20,985 nucleotides of DNA from a virus. The position numbers were made by a program, and so were the translations under genes. Positions 11,470 through 19,516 of the stretch are shown in pieces. Numbering within the stretch: the first letter of the stretch is position 1; each line of letters starts with the position of its first letter. Below the pieces are notes generated by a model that worked only from the letters and a program-made list of their open reading frames with translations, was not told the origin of the DNA and did not search any database. The DNA lies in IMG/VR virus record IMGVR_UViG_3300034095_000853, positions 1-20,985 of that record; one strand, given 5' to 3'.

Positions 11470-13938
11470 TTATGCTAGAACTTGTTGCGGTAGTTTTGGT
11501 TCAATTTTTTTAATAAGATCGAGGATGGATTCAACCATTGAGTCAAGCGTGTTTTTCGTAGTTTTTGCTGGCCCGCCCCCAGGTGTTCCAGCTGGTGGCT
11601 TTACTCCGTCCTTCACGGCTTTTGTCGTCTCTCCCATTTTTTTGGTGGTCGCTGCGCCAAGGTCGGCAAATCTATCCAGCCCTTTTTTTGTTCTGTCGGT
11701 CATTTTTGAAAAGTCTTTAAAAACTCCCTCTTCGCGAGCAAGTCGAGTGAGTTCTAGTTGCTCTTGTTTGCTCAATGAGGCTGGAGCCTTATTGCCGTAA
11801 TAATCCTTAAGAATATCTGCCGCTGCTCGCATATCGCGGCCCGATCCGACTCCGGTCACAGAAGTCTCAAGTTCTCGCGCCGCTAATTGTCGCCCTGTTG
11901 CCTCGGCGGCCTTATATTGCCCTGCGGCAATTTGCTCTTGCGCCTTTTTCTGAAGCTTCCCACTTGGGTCAACAGCCTCGGATTCTTGCCGTTTTTTAAT
12001 ATCTTCCCCGATCTTCGTCGCAAGCGAGTTCTTGACGCGGTCGGCATCGCGTGCGGCACGGGCCATTTCATTTGCGAGCTTTGTAGCTTCAGGAGCACCC
12101 ATTCCACTTTTAACCAAATCTTGGATTGTAGATTCAAGTTTTTTTGCGTTGGTAAGCGACTCGGCTAATTTTGTATCCCCAGCCGCAATCGCGTTATTGA
12201 TATCAATTTGAAGAGCAACCTCGGCGCGTTTAATCGCAGCGGATTCCTTCATCTTTTCCTGCCGAGCTTTTTCCGCATTTGCAGCACGCTCGTCTTCGGC
12301 GGACTGCCCATCCGCTAATTCTTTCTGACCGGCCTTTTTTTCTTTTACTGCCTTCTGAGACGCATCAACGTCCTTGTTGATGCGATCCATCACTTGCGCT
12401 TCCCACTCTTTATCGGCGTCGATGATCTCTTGTGTTTTGTTTACAACTTCGTCCTGTTTTTTTGTGACCGTGTCGAACAATGGCGGAACGTCCGCCATGT
12501 TCTTTTTGAAATTCGCGGGAATGTCTCCCATTGATTGGCTGGCCTTATCTGCCGCAAGTTCGACAGCAACTGGGATTCGCTGCAATGCTAATTCTGCCTG
12601 CAATGCGCCAGCTTCAGAGCTTTGCTTTAATCCATCAGCAATTCGACTAAATGCTGGCCCTAGACTTGTAAACGTATCCGCAAGCGATTTAGATACTACC
12701 TTTTTGATGTATCCACTAACGTAATCAAATGCGGATGTAATTGCCATTACTAGCGGCCCGCTTGAGTTAAATTGATCTTTTATGAAATCGCCAACGGTCT
12801 TCATTGCTGCAACGATATTCGTATAGATACTATTCGCCGTGTCTTTCGCTTGCTGAACAATCGCCTGCCAAGCGAGCTTGAATCCGTCCGTAAAGTTGCC
12901 AGTTTTAAACTCGTCGACGGCCTTCTGGAATAGCTTCATGCCGTTCCCAGCACCGACGAAAAAAGCACCGATCTCTTGACCCGCCTTTGCGGCGTCGAAC
13001 ATCGAGAGCGCCGTGGTGACGGCGTCGAGTGCCGGTTTGACCTTGTCGATCAAGCCTGCCGCAAACTCGATGAACTTGCCACCCACGACAACAAGGTTGT
13101 CGCTGATGCGGTCGAACTGCGACGATCCCGCCTTCATTATGTCCGGCAATGAGCCGAGTTGCAGTTTTGCTGTCTCGATCTCGTCGTCGAAATTGGCGAA
13201 TACTTGGTTAAGTGCGCCGCCGCTCTTGCCGAAAATCTCCATCGCTGTCGCGGCTCGCTGTGCAGGGTCTGGAATGCCTGCGATAGCCTTTCCTATTGTT
13301 TTCAGTTGCTCTTCTGGCGTCATGCCTTGGAGTTGAGAAAGTGAAAGACCTAGATCGGCGAATGCGTAGGCGGCCTTGCTTGTGCCGTCTTCTGCGTCAA
13401 CAAGTGCCTTTTGCATTTTGTTGATAATAGGGCCAAGAGCATCCGCTCCGACTCCAGCATTTTGGAATGCTCGTTCCAATAGCAATACCTTATCCACGGC
13501 GATTCCCGTGCGGTCGGCTAGATCGTTCAGCCTGCCGCCCATATCAAGCGCGGCCCCGAAGCTCTGCACGGTCTTTGTCGCAACTGAAAAGGCCGCATCA
13601 ATCGCCATAGAACCTAGTTTTGCAGCGGCTCCCGCGAGTGTTGCGCCTACGGCTATTTTTCCGAAACCGATTTCTCCCTTTTTTCCGGTGTCTTCTGCTG
13701 CCGCTCCGAGGGTTTTGACTTTAGATGAAGCCCCCTGCGACTCATCTCCGACCTGTCTTAATTTTTTCTCAAGATCATTATTTTGAGCGATCTTTTTCAT
13801 TGCCGCGCCCGCTTCAGTAACGGACATCTCAGTCGTCCGCATTTTCAACTTGAGTTGATCTGTCTCGGATTGCAAAGCCTTGAGTGTTTTCTCAAGTCCT
13901 TCGTCGGTTGCTCCAAATGTTACTGATACGTCTGCCAT
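11470..13938 (-). CDS. Tail tape measure protein
   Basis: An 822-aa, largely helical, Ala/Lys/Glu-rich protein. The first 85 residues are coiled coil (TLKALQSETDQLKLKMRTTE), followed by GKIAVGATLAGAAAKLGSMA, a hydrophobic stretch typical of tape measure proteins, and motifs of phage tail proteins (DRTGIAVDKVLLLERAFQNA). A second coiled coil covers about 500-660. Length, position after a frameshifted chaperone, and composition make the call firm. Tail length scales with this protein; at roughly 0.15 nm per residue it would be near 120 nm, an estimate from a general rule. Confidence 0.9.
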   Translation of the reverse strand: MADVSVTFGATDEGLEKTLKALQSETDQLKLKMRTTEMSVTEAGAAMKKIAQNNDLEKKLRQVGDESQGASSKVKTLGAAAEDTGKKGEIGFGKIAVGATLAGAAAKLGSMAIDAAFSVATKTVQSFGAALDMGGRLNDLADRTGIAVDKVLLLERAFQNAGVGADALGPIINKMQKALVDAEDGTSKAAYAFADLGLSLSQLQGMTPEEQLKTIGKAIAGIPDPAQRAATAMEIFGKSGGALNQVFANFDDEIETAKLQLGSLPDIMKAGSSQFDRISDNLVVVGGKFIEFAAGLIDKVKPALDAVTTALSMFDAAKAGQEIGAFFVGAGNGMKLFQKAVDEFKTGNFTDGFKLAWQAIVQQAKDTANSIYTNIVAAMKTVGDFIKDQFNSSGPLVMAITSAFDYVSGYIKKVVSKSLADTFTSLGPAFSRIADGLKQSSEAGALQAELALQRIPVAVELAADKASQSMGDIPANFKKNMADVPPLFDTVTKKQDEVVNKTQEIIDADKEWEAQVMDRINKDVDASQKAVKEKKAGQKELADGQSAEDERAANAEKARQEKMKESAAIKRAEVALQIDINNAIAAGDTKLAESLTNAKKLESTIQDLVKSGMGAPEATKLANEMARAARDADRVKNSLATKIGEDIKKRQESEAVDPSGKLQKKAQEQIAAGQYKAAEATGRQLAARELETSVTGVGSGRDMRAAADILKDYYGNKAPASLSKQEQLELTRLAREEGVFKDFSKMTDRTKKGLDRFADLGAATTKKMGETTKAVKDGVKPPAGTPGGGPAKTTKNTLDSMVESILDLIKKIEPKLPQQVLA

Positions 13939-13942
13939 TTTG

Positions 13943-14743
13943 TTAGGTTTCTGTAAGGGTTTTTTGTCTCTTTTTTAGAATCTGATTCATCTGATTCCGC
14001 ATCTTTACGACCACAACAGCGGTTGCATTGGCTTGTTCGCTTTCTGGAATGACGGTACTTGCCCACGGCACATTATTAGTCAATACAACGCGAGGATTCT
14101 TAATGTCGCTCGTCATGTCTTGAACCTTGCCAGACCCGCTTTTCATTGCCTTTTTTACCCAAGTCGGGAAGTTCGTAAGTAGCCCTCCCTTGTTTACTTT
14201 TTTAAGCTGTGTAGCGCAATCGGCCCACCCACCCTTGCTGATGCCGACTCGCTTTTGCACCTCTGAAATGTATGTCTCTTGATCTGATACGGACGCGATA
14301 AATAGCTTTGATCCTCGCGACTTCGTGCGTCCTGTCGTTTTGTTCCGAGCCTGGTTGTGGACGGATTTTATTTTGCTTCCGCTAATAACTTCCATCCCTG
14401 TCCACTTATTCAAAAAGCCGATGTTGCGAAGGATCGTTTCGACAATATCAAATCTGCCGCTTTTTATCAAAGCCTTGAGTCGCGCCTTGATCCTTTGTGA
14501 TCCGACTCTGTCAGCGTATTCGTCAAGTTGCTCTGTGTTTTTAATAATCTTGCCGATGTCATTTTTTACGCGAATAGTTCCAGACTCCTGTTTATCTCCG
14601 AACGGCTGTGTCCTTCTAGCCAACTCCACGCAAAGAAGGCGAGCGTTGAGCATGACGGCGTCCGGGATCGTGACCTCGCGTATCTCTGCGTAGTCCTTCA
14701 TGATCTGCTCAAATTTCAAGCTCTCGAATTTGAATTTTGCCAT
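13943..14743 (-). CDS. Tail morphogenesis protein of unknown role, 266 aa
   Basis: The product begins MAKFKFESLKFEQIMKDYAE, is basic and helical, and contains NARLLCVELARRTQPFGDKQ, a basic KTTGRTKSRGSK stretch and a C-terminal helix (VVVVKMRNQMNQILKKRQKT). The pattern is reminiscent of HK97-gp10-like or virion morphogenesis proteins, but the match is weak. ATG 14743 is preferred to a TTG at 14752. It overlaps the frameshifted chaperone extension by 35 nt and sits directly before the tape measure, which suggests tail assembly. Confidence 0.5.
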   Translation of the reverse strand: MAKFKFESLKFEQIMKDYAEIREVTIPDAVMLNARLLCVELARRTQPFGDKQESGTIRVKNDIGKIIKNTEQLDEYADRVGSQRIKARLKALIKSGRFDIVETILRNIGFLNKWTGMEVISGSKIKSVHNQARNKTTGRTKSRGSKLFIASVSDQETYISEVQKRVGISKGGWADCATQLKKVNKGGLLTNFPTWVKKAMKSGSGKVQDMTSDIKNPRVVLTNNVPWASTVIPESEQANATAVVVVKMRNQMNQILKKRQKTLTET

Positions 14744-15358
14744 ATTTTGCAAGGGTGTCTTCTATGGTGGCGAGAGCGTCAACATTGACGCTGGCGTTGT
14801 TATTCGCCCAAGCGGAATGTCGCCCATTAACATAGTCGTCTGCGTGCAAGAGCTGAAGCCCTGCCGCGAAGGGCAGTTCTTCCATGATCTCGCGAAAGCC
14901 CCAGCCGGTGATCTTGACTAGCCTGTAGGCGTAGACGGCGAGCCAGTTGGGGCTGTTTAGTTTCCCGATCCTGAGCTTTCTCCTGGCTGAGATGCTGGAG
15001 AAGCGGAATTATAAAGATCGAACGCCTTGCCCATTTCCTCCGACATATCAGAAGTCTCGTGATGGTGCGTCATGTTTTTCTCGATCCAAGAATCCACGGC
15101 GTTGATAAATGTTGCGCGGTCATTGACAACCCCTCGGATCGTGCTCATTGGCTCAGAGTGAAGGAAAGTAAATGCAGCCGCTTTCCAAACTGGATCCATG
15201 TCGCCGGAAAATACTTCGTTGCGTTGCATCCATGAGATCGTAAGCGCGGTAATCGGTCGCAGTGTGCGCCCGTTCACTTTCTTCGGCCCGTCTTCCATTG
15301 CTTGGATGCGAAGGATTTCGTCGTCTTTTTCTAGGTCGTTATCTTTGTTTTTTTTCAT
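14709..15358 (-). CDS. Tail assembly chaperone frameshift fusion (lambda gpGT-like), 216 aa
   Basis: Reading shifts by -1 at G GGA AAC (14966-14960). The first 133 residues come from the frame starting at ATG 15358. The next 83 come from the -1 frame, opening LNSPNWLAVYAYRLVKITGW and ending RELEI at TGA 14711-14709. The extension lacks its own plausible start and has a Trp-rich helical look (GWGFREIMEELPFAAGLQLL) like T-domain chaperone parts. In lambda, gpG and gpGT together fold the tape measure and recruit tail tube subunits. Position just upstream of the 266-aa and tape measure genes agrees. Confidence 0.8.
14957..15358 (-). CDS. Tail assembly chaperone, short form (lambda gpG-like), 133 aa
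   Basis: The product begins MKKNKDNDLEKDDEILRIQA, has a helical core (TALTISWMQRNEVF and AAAFTFLHSEPMSTIRGVV) and ends in a Ser/Gly-rich linker (SPASQPGESSGSGN) just before the stop. A flexible linker next to a slippery site is the gpG pattern. The stop TAA lies immediately after the heptamer. The leader GAAATAATTAT has no Shine-Dalgarno motif. It should be made in excess over the fusion. Confidence 0.8.
   Translation of the reverse strand: MKKNKDNDLEKDDEILRIQAMEDGPKKVNGRTLRPITALTISWMQRNEVFSGDMDPVWKAAAFTFLHSEPMSTIRGVVNDRATFINAVDSWIEKNMTHHHETSDMSEEMGKAFDLYNSASPASQPGESSGSGN
14960..14966 (-). promoter_or_regulatory. Programmed -1 frameshift slippery heptamer GGGAAAC
   Basis: The 0-frame codons are TCG GGA AAC TAA, so the heptamer is G GGA AAC in the X XXY YYZ pattern. 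Both tRNAs can re-pair after slipping to GGG AAA. A small stem, AGCC with GGCT around CCAACT, starts five bases downstream and may stimulate the shift. The lambda G/T site is the related G GGA AAG. Confidence 0.85.
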
Positions 15359-15362
15359 ATAA

Positions 15363-15761
15363 TTATTTCAAAAATCTGGTCATTTCCTGCTTGGTCTTGT
15401 CCGAAGCATTTTCCGAAATGGCAATGCGTTTTCCGTTGTGTTCGATCTCGATCAGTCGCGGCGTATTGCGGATGATGTCCACAAGCACGTCTCGGTTAGC
15501 TAGTGCTGCGCGAATGTAGCAAAGCGGGTTTTCTGGGTCTTTTGCTTCAAGCTCGTCGCCTTCCTTGGTCATCTGGCGATAAACCTGCGAGGCGTCTTGT
15601 CCCTTGTCATTCTCGCCTTCAAACCAAAACTCCGTCGACTCTTTGCCGTCGGTGCGAACCAGTCGAGTGACCGGTGGGAAGTTCATCTTGAAGCCCATCG
15701 TAGCGAGTGCCACAGCGGCTTTGAGGTTGATCGTGTGAAAAAATTTCTTGTTTGCGTCCAT
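15363..15761 (-). CDS. Hypothetical tail-region protein, 132 aa
   Basis: The product begins MDANKKFFHTINLKAAVALA and is mixed helical and beta (RLIEIEHNGKRIAIS). It lies between the terminator at 15779-15808 and the chaperone gene, starting 18 bases after the T-run. It could be a tail assembly factor or an extra chaperone component, but I recognise no family. The leader ACGAACTAAAAAT has no Shine-Dalgarno motif. Confidence 0.6.
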   Translation of the reverse strand: MDANKKFFHTINLKAAVALATMGFKMNFPPVTRLVRTDGKESTEFWFEGENDKGQDASQVYRQMTKEGDELEAKDPENPLCYIRAALANRDVLVDIIRNTPRLIEIEHNGKRIAISENASDKTKQEMTRFLK

Positions 15762-15778
15762 ATTTTTAGTTCGTATAT

Positions 15779-15808
15779 AAAAAGGCGGCTCCCTTTAGCC
15801 GGGGAGCC
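15779..15808 (-). terminator. Rho-independent terminator after the tail tube gene
   Basis: On the minus strand a perfect 7-bp GC-rich stem, GGCTCCC and GGGAGCC, encloses CGGCTAAA and is followed by GCC and TTTTT. It lies 20 bases after the tail tube stop. Since the downstream chaperone and tape measure genes seem to lack a strong promoter here, partial read-through probably sets a step-down in expression after the abundant tube protein. Confidence 0.8.
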
Positions 15809-15828
15809 AGCGGCATGAGCCAGTGTTG

Positions 15829-16194
15829 TTAGACGATCTCTGGGTATTGAGTCGCGGAAACGGTGATCGTTTTGAATGTGCCGGCGCCTGTGGTTTCGGA
15901 AACGGAATCAACGATGACAGCACCGCCGGAAACGCCGTAGGACGTTGTATCGTTGGCGAGAGTAAGGATGTTGGCGAGCTCGTAAGCCACGCCGCCGTTT
16001 ATGACGCCGTCGAGGCTGATCGTGGCGGACTTATTGAAATAGGCCACGGCAACGGTATCGCCGAGAGCGTCCATTACGGTTGCTTTGTCCGACTGAACGG
16101 AGCGAGAAAATGAGTTGAGAAGGAGACCTGTCTCTTGGAGAAGGCCGAATTCGACGCCCGAGGCGACGGAGCTAGTGATGACGGTTGCTGGCAT
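15829..16194 (-). CDS. Putative major tail tube protein, 121 aa
   Basis: The product begins MPATVITSSVASGVEFGLLQ and contains SFSRSVQSDKATVMDALGDT followed by beta strands (VAVAYFNKSATISLDGVING) and KTITVSATQYPEIV. A small beta-sandwich-like protein ahead of the tail chaperones, followed by a strong terminator, matches a tail tube subunit, the most abundant tail protein. It forms the polymerised tube that the tape measure fills. The call rests on composition and position. Confidence 0.6.
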   Translation of the reverse strand: MPATVITSSVASGVEFGLLQETGLLLNSFSRSVQSDKATVMDALGDTVAVAYFNKSATISLDGVINGGVAYELANILTLANDTTSYGVSGGAVIVDSVSETTGAGTFKTITVSATQYPEIV

Positions 16195-16212
16195 AGTAAT
16201 TCGTGGAAAATG

Positions 16213-16659
16213 TCAACTTGCGAAAAGCGCGGCGTGAACGGTGATCGTTACCGACCGCTCGAAATGCCGTTCATTTGAAGATAGTGAAACTGGCCCGTCC
16301 CGAAGGATGCCGAAAACAAAAGCGTATTGCGGACGCACTGCGTTGAGTTTGGTCTTGAGTCCGGTGATGTCATGCGAAATACAAAGCACCTGAGACCACA
16401 GATTCTCCATTGCCATTTGATCCATGTCGTCGGCCTGCACGATCAAAGCGATATCAACTGAGAACTGGAAAATGGCGGAGTCGATAATGCTCTCGCGCTG
16501 CCGCGTGCATTTAACGAAGCACGCTGGCAACGTCATCGTGCCGAAGTTCTCCGCTGCCGTTACAACAAGGGCGCTTTGCATCTCTTGCTGAAGCGCAAGG
16601 ACGAAGGTATCTGTCAGTGCCTTTTCAAGCGTCAGAGTGTATGTCGAGTCCGTTATCAT
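16213..16659 (-). CDS. Putative tail terminator / tail completion protein, 148 aa
   Basis: The product begins MITDSTYTLTLEKALTDTFV and has a helix-strand pattern (CVKCTRQRESIIDSAIFQFS, VDIALIVQADDMDQMAMENL, ERSVTITVHAALFAS) like gpU or HK97 tail completion proteins. It lies directly before the tail tube, where such proteins usually are. ATG 16659 is chosen over a TTG at 16689 since both overlap the previous gene but ATG needs less overlap (35 nt). Function is inferred from position and fold pattern. Confidence 0.5.
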   Translation of the reverse strand: MITDSTYTLTLEKALTDTFVLALQQEMQSALVVTAAENFGTMTLPACFVKCTRQRESIIDSAIFQFSVDIALIVQADDMDQMAMENLWSQVLCISHDITGLKTKLNAVRPQYAFVFGILRDGPVSLSSNERHFERSVTITVHAALFAS

Positions 16660-16861
16660 TCTCTTGGGCGGTAACGTCAACAAGCCCAAGTCGCGCTATC
16701 TCTGCATCGCATTCCGCTTTTGTTCCTACAAATAACGTGCTCTGCGTTGATATTGCCTTTTCTGTCTCATCAAAAAAGATGATCGTGCTCCCATCATAAA
16801 CGAGTTTCCAAGAGGTTGACTCGTCAAAGGCCCATCCCTGTTCGTTAGGTGAAATTATCAT
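16625..16861 (-). CDS. Small fibre-companion protein, 78 aa
   Basis: The product begins MIISPNEQGWAFDESTSWKL and continues YDGSTIIFFDETEKAISTQS, then a helix (AECDAEIARLGLVDVT). It overlaps the PATR-repeat gene as ATGA. Short proteins of this look often follow phage fibre genes and may be assembly factors or caps, but the role here is unproven. Confidence 0.55.
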   Translation of the reverse strand: MIISPNEQGWAFDESTSWKLVYDGSTIIFFDETEKAISTQSTLFVGTKAECDAEIARLGLVDVTAQENDNGLDIHSDA

Positions 16862-17712
16862 GCGATAGTTAGCGTAGAGTTTGCCGAGTTGTATGTCCCT
16901 GTTCGCCCTGGAGCACCGACCAACGTGACGGATGCGTAGGTGCTGACGGTTGAGCCAGCGAAAAATCGGAATGTCATGCCTGCCGTTGGCGCAACGTTAA
17001 ATGAGACCGAAAGGGCGAGTCCTTGAATCGGAAAGGATGCCGTTGCCGTTGATGCTCCATTTGTTTTTGTTGCGCGAAGTATTCCAGCCGTGATCGTTGT
17101 CGATCCCGTGTAAGTTAATGCTCCAGACAGAACAACAGTTCCATTGCCCGTTTTGTTTACATTGCCAACGCCAGAAATGTTACCGGAAATTGTGTAAGTT
17201 GGCGCACCAGTTGTTCGAAATTGCAGTGTTGAGCTATTTATCGCAAAGTTATTTGGAATAGTCACAGAGCTGCTGGTAATGATTTGGCACGGGCCGGAAC
17301 AGGTCACATTCCCCGTCCCAAAAACATTCCCCGATGAAAAAGTGATTGTTCCCGCAGCCCCAGCCGAAGTGTAGTTTGTTCCGCCAGAATAAGTGTTATT
17401 TCCACCAAGCGTGACCGCCAATAATCCGCTTTTTGAAAGAGTCCCCGCTCCGCTAATGACGCCGTTGAGTGTTGATGCGCCCGTTATTGAAAGCGTTCCC
17501 GCATTGATTTGCGTTGCTCCTGTGTAGGTGCAAGTTCCGGAAAGCGTGAGTTGTGCCGCGCCATTTTTTACAAGTCCGATAGTTCCAGAAATCGCGCTTG
17601 AAACGGTCAATGCGGCATATTGCATGAATTGCAAAAATGTTGAAGAGACGCTGATGATGCCTGTTACGGTTGATCCTTGCACTCTTGCTGCGGTGGAATC
17701 GGTTAATATCAT
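16858..17712 (-). CDS. Virion-region protein with autotransporter-type beta-strand repeats (PATR), 284 aa
   Basis: ATG 17712 overlaps the fibre gene TGA as ATGA; an upstream start at 17919 gives a His/Arg-rich shadow. Three PATR-type copies are seen: about 43-76 (LVKNGAAQLTLSGTCTYTGA), 86-118 (GAGTLSKSGLLAVTLGGNNT) and 176-213 (GNVNKTGNGTVVLSGALTYT). The repeat (GxGTLxKxGxGxLxLSGxNTYTG) normally builds the beta-helix passenger of bacterial autotransporters. The N-terminus (MILTDSTAARVQG) has no signal peptide and there is no autotransporter barrel, so it is probably packaged on the virion as a fibre or decoration. Gain from a host adhesin is inferred. Confidence 0.7.
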   Translation of the reverse strand: MILTDSTAARVQGSTVTGIISVSSTFLQFMQYAALTVSSAISGTIGLVKNGAAQLTLSGTCTYTGATQINAGTLSITGASTLNGVISGAGTLSKSGLLAVTLGGNNTYSGGTNYTSAGAAGTITFSSGNVFGTGNVTCSGPCQIITSSSVTIPNNFAINSSTLQFRTTGAPTYTISGNISGVGNVNKTGNGTVVLSGALTYTGSTTITAGILRATKTNGASTATASFPIQGLALSVSFNVAPTAGMTFRFFAGSTVSTYASVTLVGAPGRTGTYNSANSTLTIA

Positions 17713-19196
17713 CCTACGATAATGTAGAGCGTGTTTGCGGCTGGCGAAGTGATCGCAGAATATCCAGCGGACGTGATCTGCATCATGTTGCTGAGTTGCG
17801 TTGCGCCGGTGATGCCGCTGGTTACCGATGCGACTCTCGTAGCCAAGTCCGCTGATAGTCCGCTGATCGTTCCGATGGTCAAAGTTGAATTTACCCAAAG
17901 CGTGGTGGCCGAATTCCAAAGGATCGTTTGGTTGTTTGTTGGCGAAGTGATCAACACGTCGTGCAATTCCTCAAGCTCAAATCCATTTTGCGGTCGAATA
18001 TATAGCTGACCGTTGCCAGCATTCGCACGCTCTACAACGCCGATAAAAACAATATGATCGGGCTGGGTTGGCTTTACTCGCGTAAATGCTCCAGGTGTCG
18101 TATCGAGATAAATTGAGTCGCCGGACACATAGGGAGAGCCAAGTGAAAGCCCGTCTAGAACGCCCTGCGTAATTATGAATCCGTTTTGGTTTGCGCCAAT
18201 AGATTCAGCCACAAGGCCGATAGTTTTGGACGAGCTTGAATCTGCTACGTTTGATGCCCGCTTGACGCTTGCGCGGTTGCCTGTTGCTCCGAATAAATAA
18301 ACAACCTCGCCCTTGTTTAGCGTTGTCGCCTCGGCATTGCGAACGTAGGCCACAAGCATTGACCCCATTTGCAATTGCACGTTGCCGCCTGCAAGCCCGA
18401 CTTGTGGCGCGCCTTCGATTGAGTTCCAGAACATCTTGCCGATGGCATTAGTTTCGGTTGCAGCCGTGTTGAAATTGAGCGAGTCCGCAGGAACGTCCGC
18501 AAGCATCGAGATCGTGCGCGAAGCGGAAAGATCGCCGCCGCCTGTCAGTCCTGTTCCTGCCGTGATCGCCGTGATCTTGAGAGCCTTCGTGTCAAGCGCA
18601 CCTTGCAAATCTGTCTGATTCGATAGCGTTCCAGTTATCGCTCCCCAAGATACAACTGAAAGCGGAGTGACTGCGCTCCACTCCGAACCAGTCCAACCCA
18701 AAGATTGACCAGTGATCGGAGCGGCTGTCGCGACTGAGAACCCTTGCAACTTTACAACACTAGGCGCTGGGTATGTTCCGCCAAGATCGCCCGACGCTGC
18801 GCCTGTAGGAGTGCGCGAATCGCTTAAACGTGAATCGGTCGTGATGACTGCCGTTCCAGAAATCGCGCTTGGTGAAATGCCGGACGATGGAGCTTTTGCA
18901 TCGAGAACCGTTTGCAGATCGGTCTGGTTCGAGAGCGTTCCCGCGATGCCGCCCCAGATCGCTGATCCACCGCCACCACCGCCTGTGATCCATTCCGTGT
19001 CATAGTCAGCATTTGTTTTCTTCGCGAGCACTTGCCCTGTGAAGCCGCCTGTAACAACCCCAACGCCAACTGGCCCAACTGGCCCCTGCGATCCGGTCGG
19101 CCCCGCTGCGCCTGCAATGATTTCGGTGCGAAGAATGGGTTGATTATCGACATTCGGAACCTCGCGGCCTTCGTCTTCTGGAAAGAAAATGCTCAT
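17709..19196 (-). CDS. Tail fibre-like protein with collagen repeat, 495 aa
   Basis: Near the N-terminus is a Gly-X-Y run (GPTGSQGPVGPVGVG, 32-46), then a Gly-rich hinge (72-77). Two copies of a short fibre repeat follow (WGGIAGTLSNQTDLQTVLDA at 81-100 and SWGAITGTLSNQTDLQGALD at 173-192), with DSRLSDSRTPTGAASGDLGG between. The C-terminal part holds ERANAGNGQLYIRPQNGFEL and ends ITSPAANTLYIIVG, phrases typical of phage fibre tips. It is a trimeric fibre candidate for host recognition. It overlaps both neighbours as ATGA. Confidence 0.75.
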   Translation of the reverse strand: MSIFFPEDEGREVPNVDNQPILRTEIIAGAAGPTGSQGPVGPVGVGVVTGGFTGQVLAKKTNADYDTEWITGGGGGGSAIWGGIAGTLSNQTDLQTVLDAKAPSSGISPSAISGTAVITTDSRLSDSRTPTGAASGDLGGTYPAPSVVKLQGFSVATAAPITGQSLGWTGSEWSAVTPLSVVSWGAITGTLSNQTDLQGALDTKALKITAITAGTGLTGGGDLSASRTISMLADVPADSLNFNTAATETNAIGKMFWNSIEGAPQVGLAGGNVQLQMGSMLVAYVRNAEATTLNKGEVVYLFGATGNRASVKRASNVADSSSSKTIGLVAESIGANQNGFIITQGVLDGLSLGSPYVSGDSIYLDTTPGAFTRVKPTQPDHIVFIGVVERANAGNGQLYIRPQNGFELEELHDVLITSPTNNQTILWNSATTLWVNSTLTIGTISGLSADLATRVASVTSGITGATQLSNMMQITSAGYSAITSPAANTLYIIVG

Positions 19197-19495
19197 TTGT
19201 TAATATCCTCAAGAGTGAAATCGACCGATACGGCGTCTTGGGAAAGCTCTGCGGACGTGACGCGAAAGCGTCTACCACCGATGACGAGAACGTCACCGAG
19301 AGAAATGGTCTGCACGAATGCGTCGTAGACCGCCGTTATGGTCATTGATGCGGAGTCCATGAAGCCGCCGTCCGCTAGGCTGTTGTCGCGCCGGTATGTT
19401 GTCCGGTTCGCGAGAAAATTACGCTCGCCGAATGTGACCGCAAGCGGCAGATCGTCCAGCATAGCAGCTAGATCGTTTGTAAATATGTCGAGCAT
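19193..19495 (-). CDS. Putative head-tail connector/adaptor protein, 100 aa
   Basis: The product starts MLDIFTNDLAAMLDDLPLAV if ATG 19495 is used; a GTG at 19501 adds two residues. It then reads TFGERNFLANRTTYRRDN, followed by SLGDVLVIGGRRFRVTSAEL and a C-terminal VSVDFTLEDINK, the small beta-barrel pattern of FII- or HK97-type head-tail adaptors. It lies upstream of the tail genes. Sequence evidence is pattern-level only. Confidence 0.5.
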   Translation of the reverse strand: MLDIFTNDLAAMLDDLPLAVTFGERNFLANRTTYRRDNSLADGGFMDSASMTITAVYDAFVQTISLGDVLVIGGRRFRVTSAELSQDAVSVDFTLEDINK

Positions 19496-19516
19496 TCCCA
19501 CAAAGTGGGTAATGCG

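Noticed and set aside
17713-17919. Longer start for the PATR-repeat protein
   Set aside because: The extra residues are His/Arg-rich shadow sequence inside the fibre gene; ATG 17712 gives the usual ATGA overlap.
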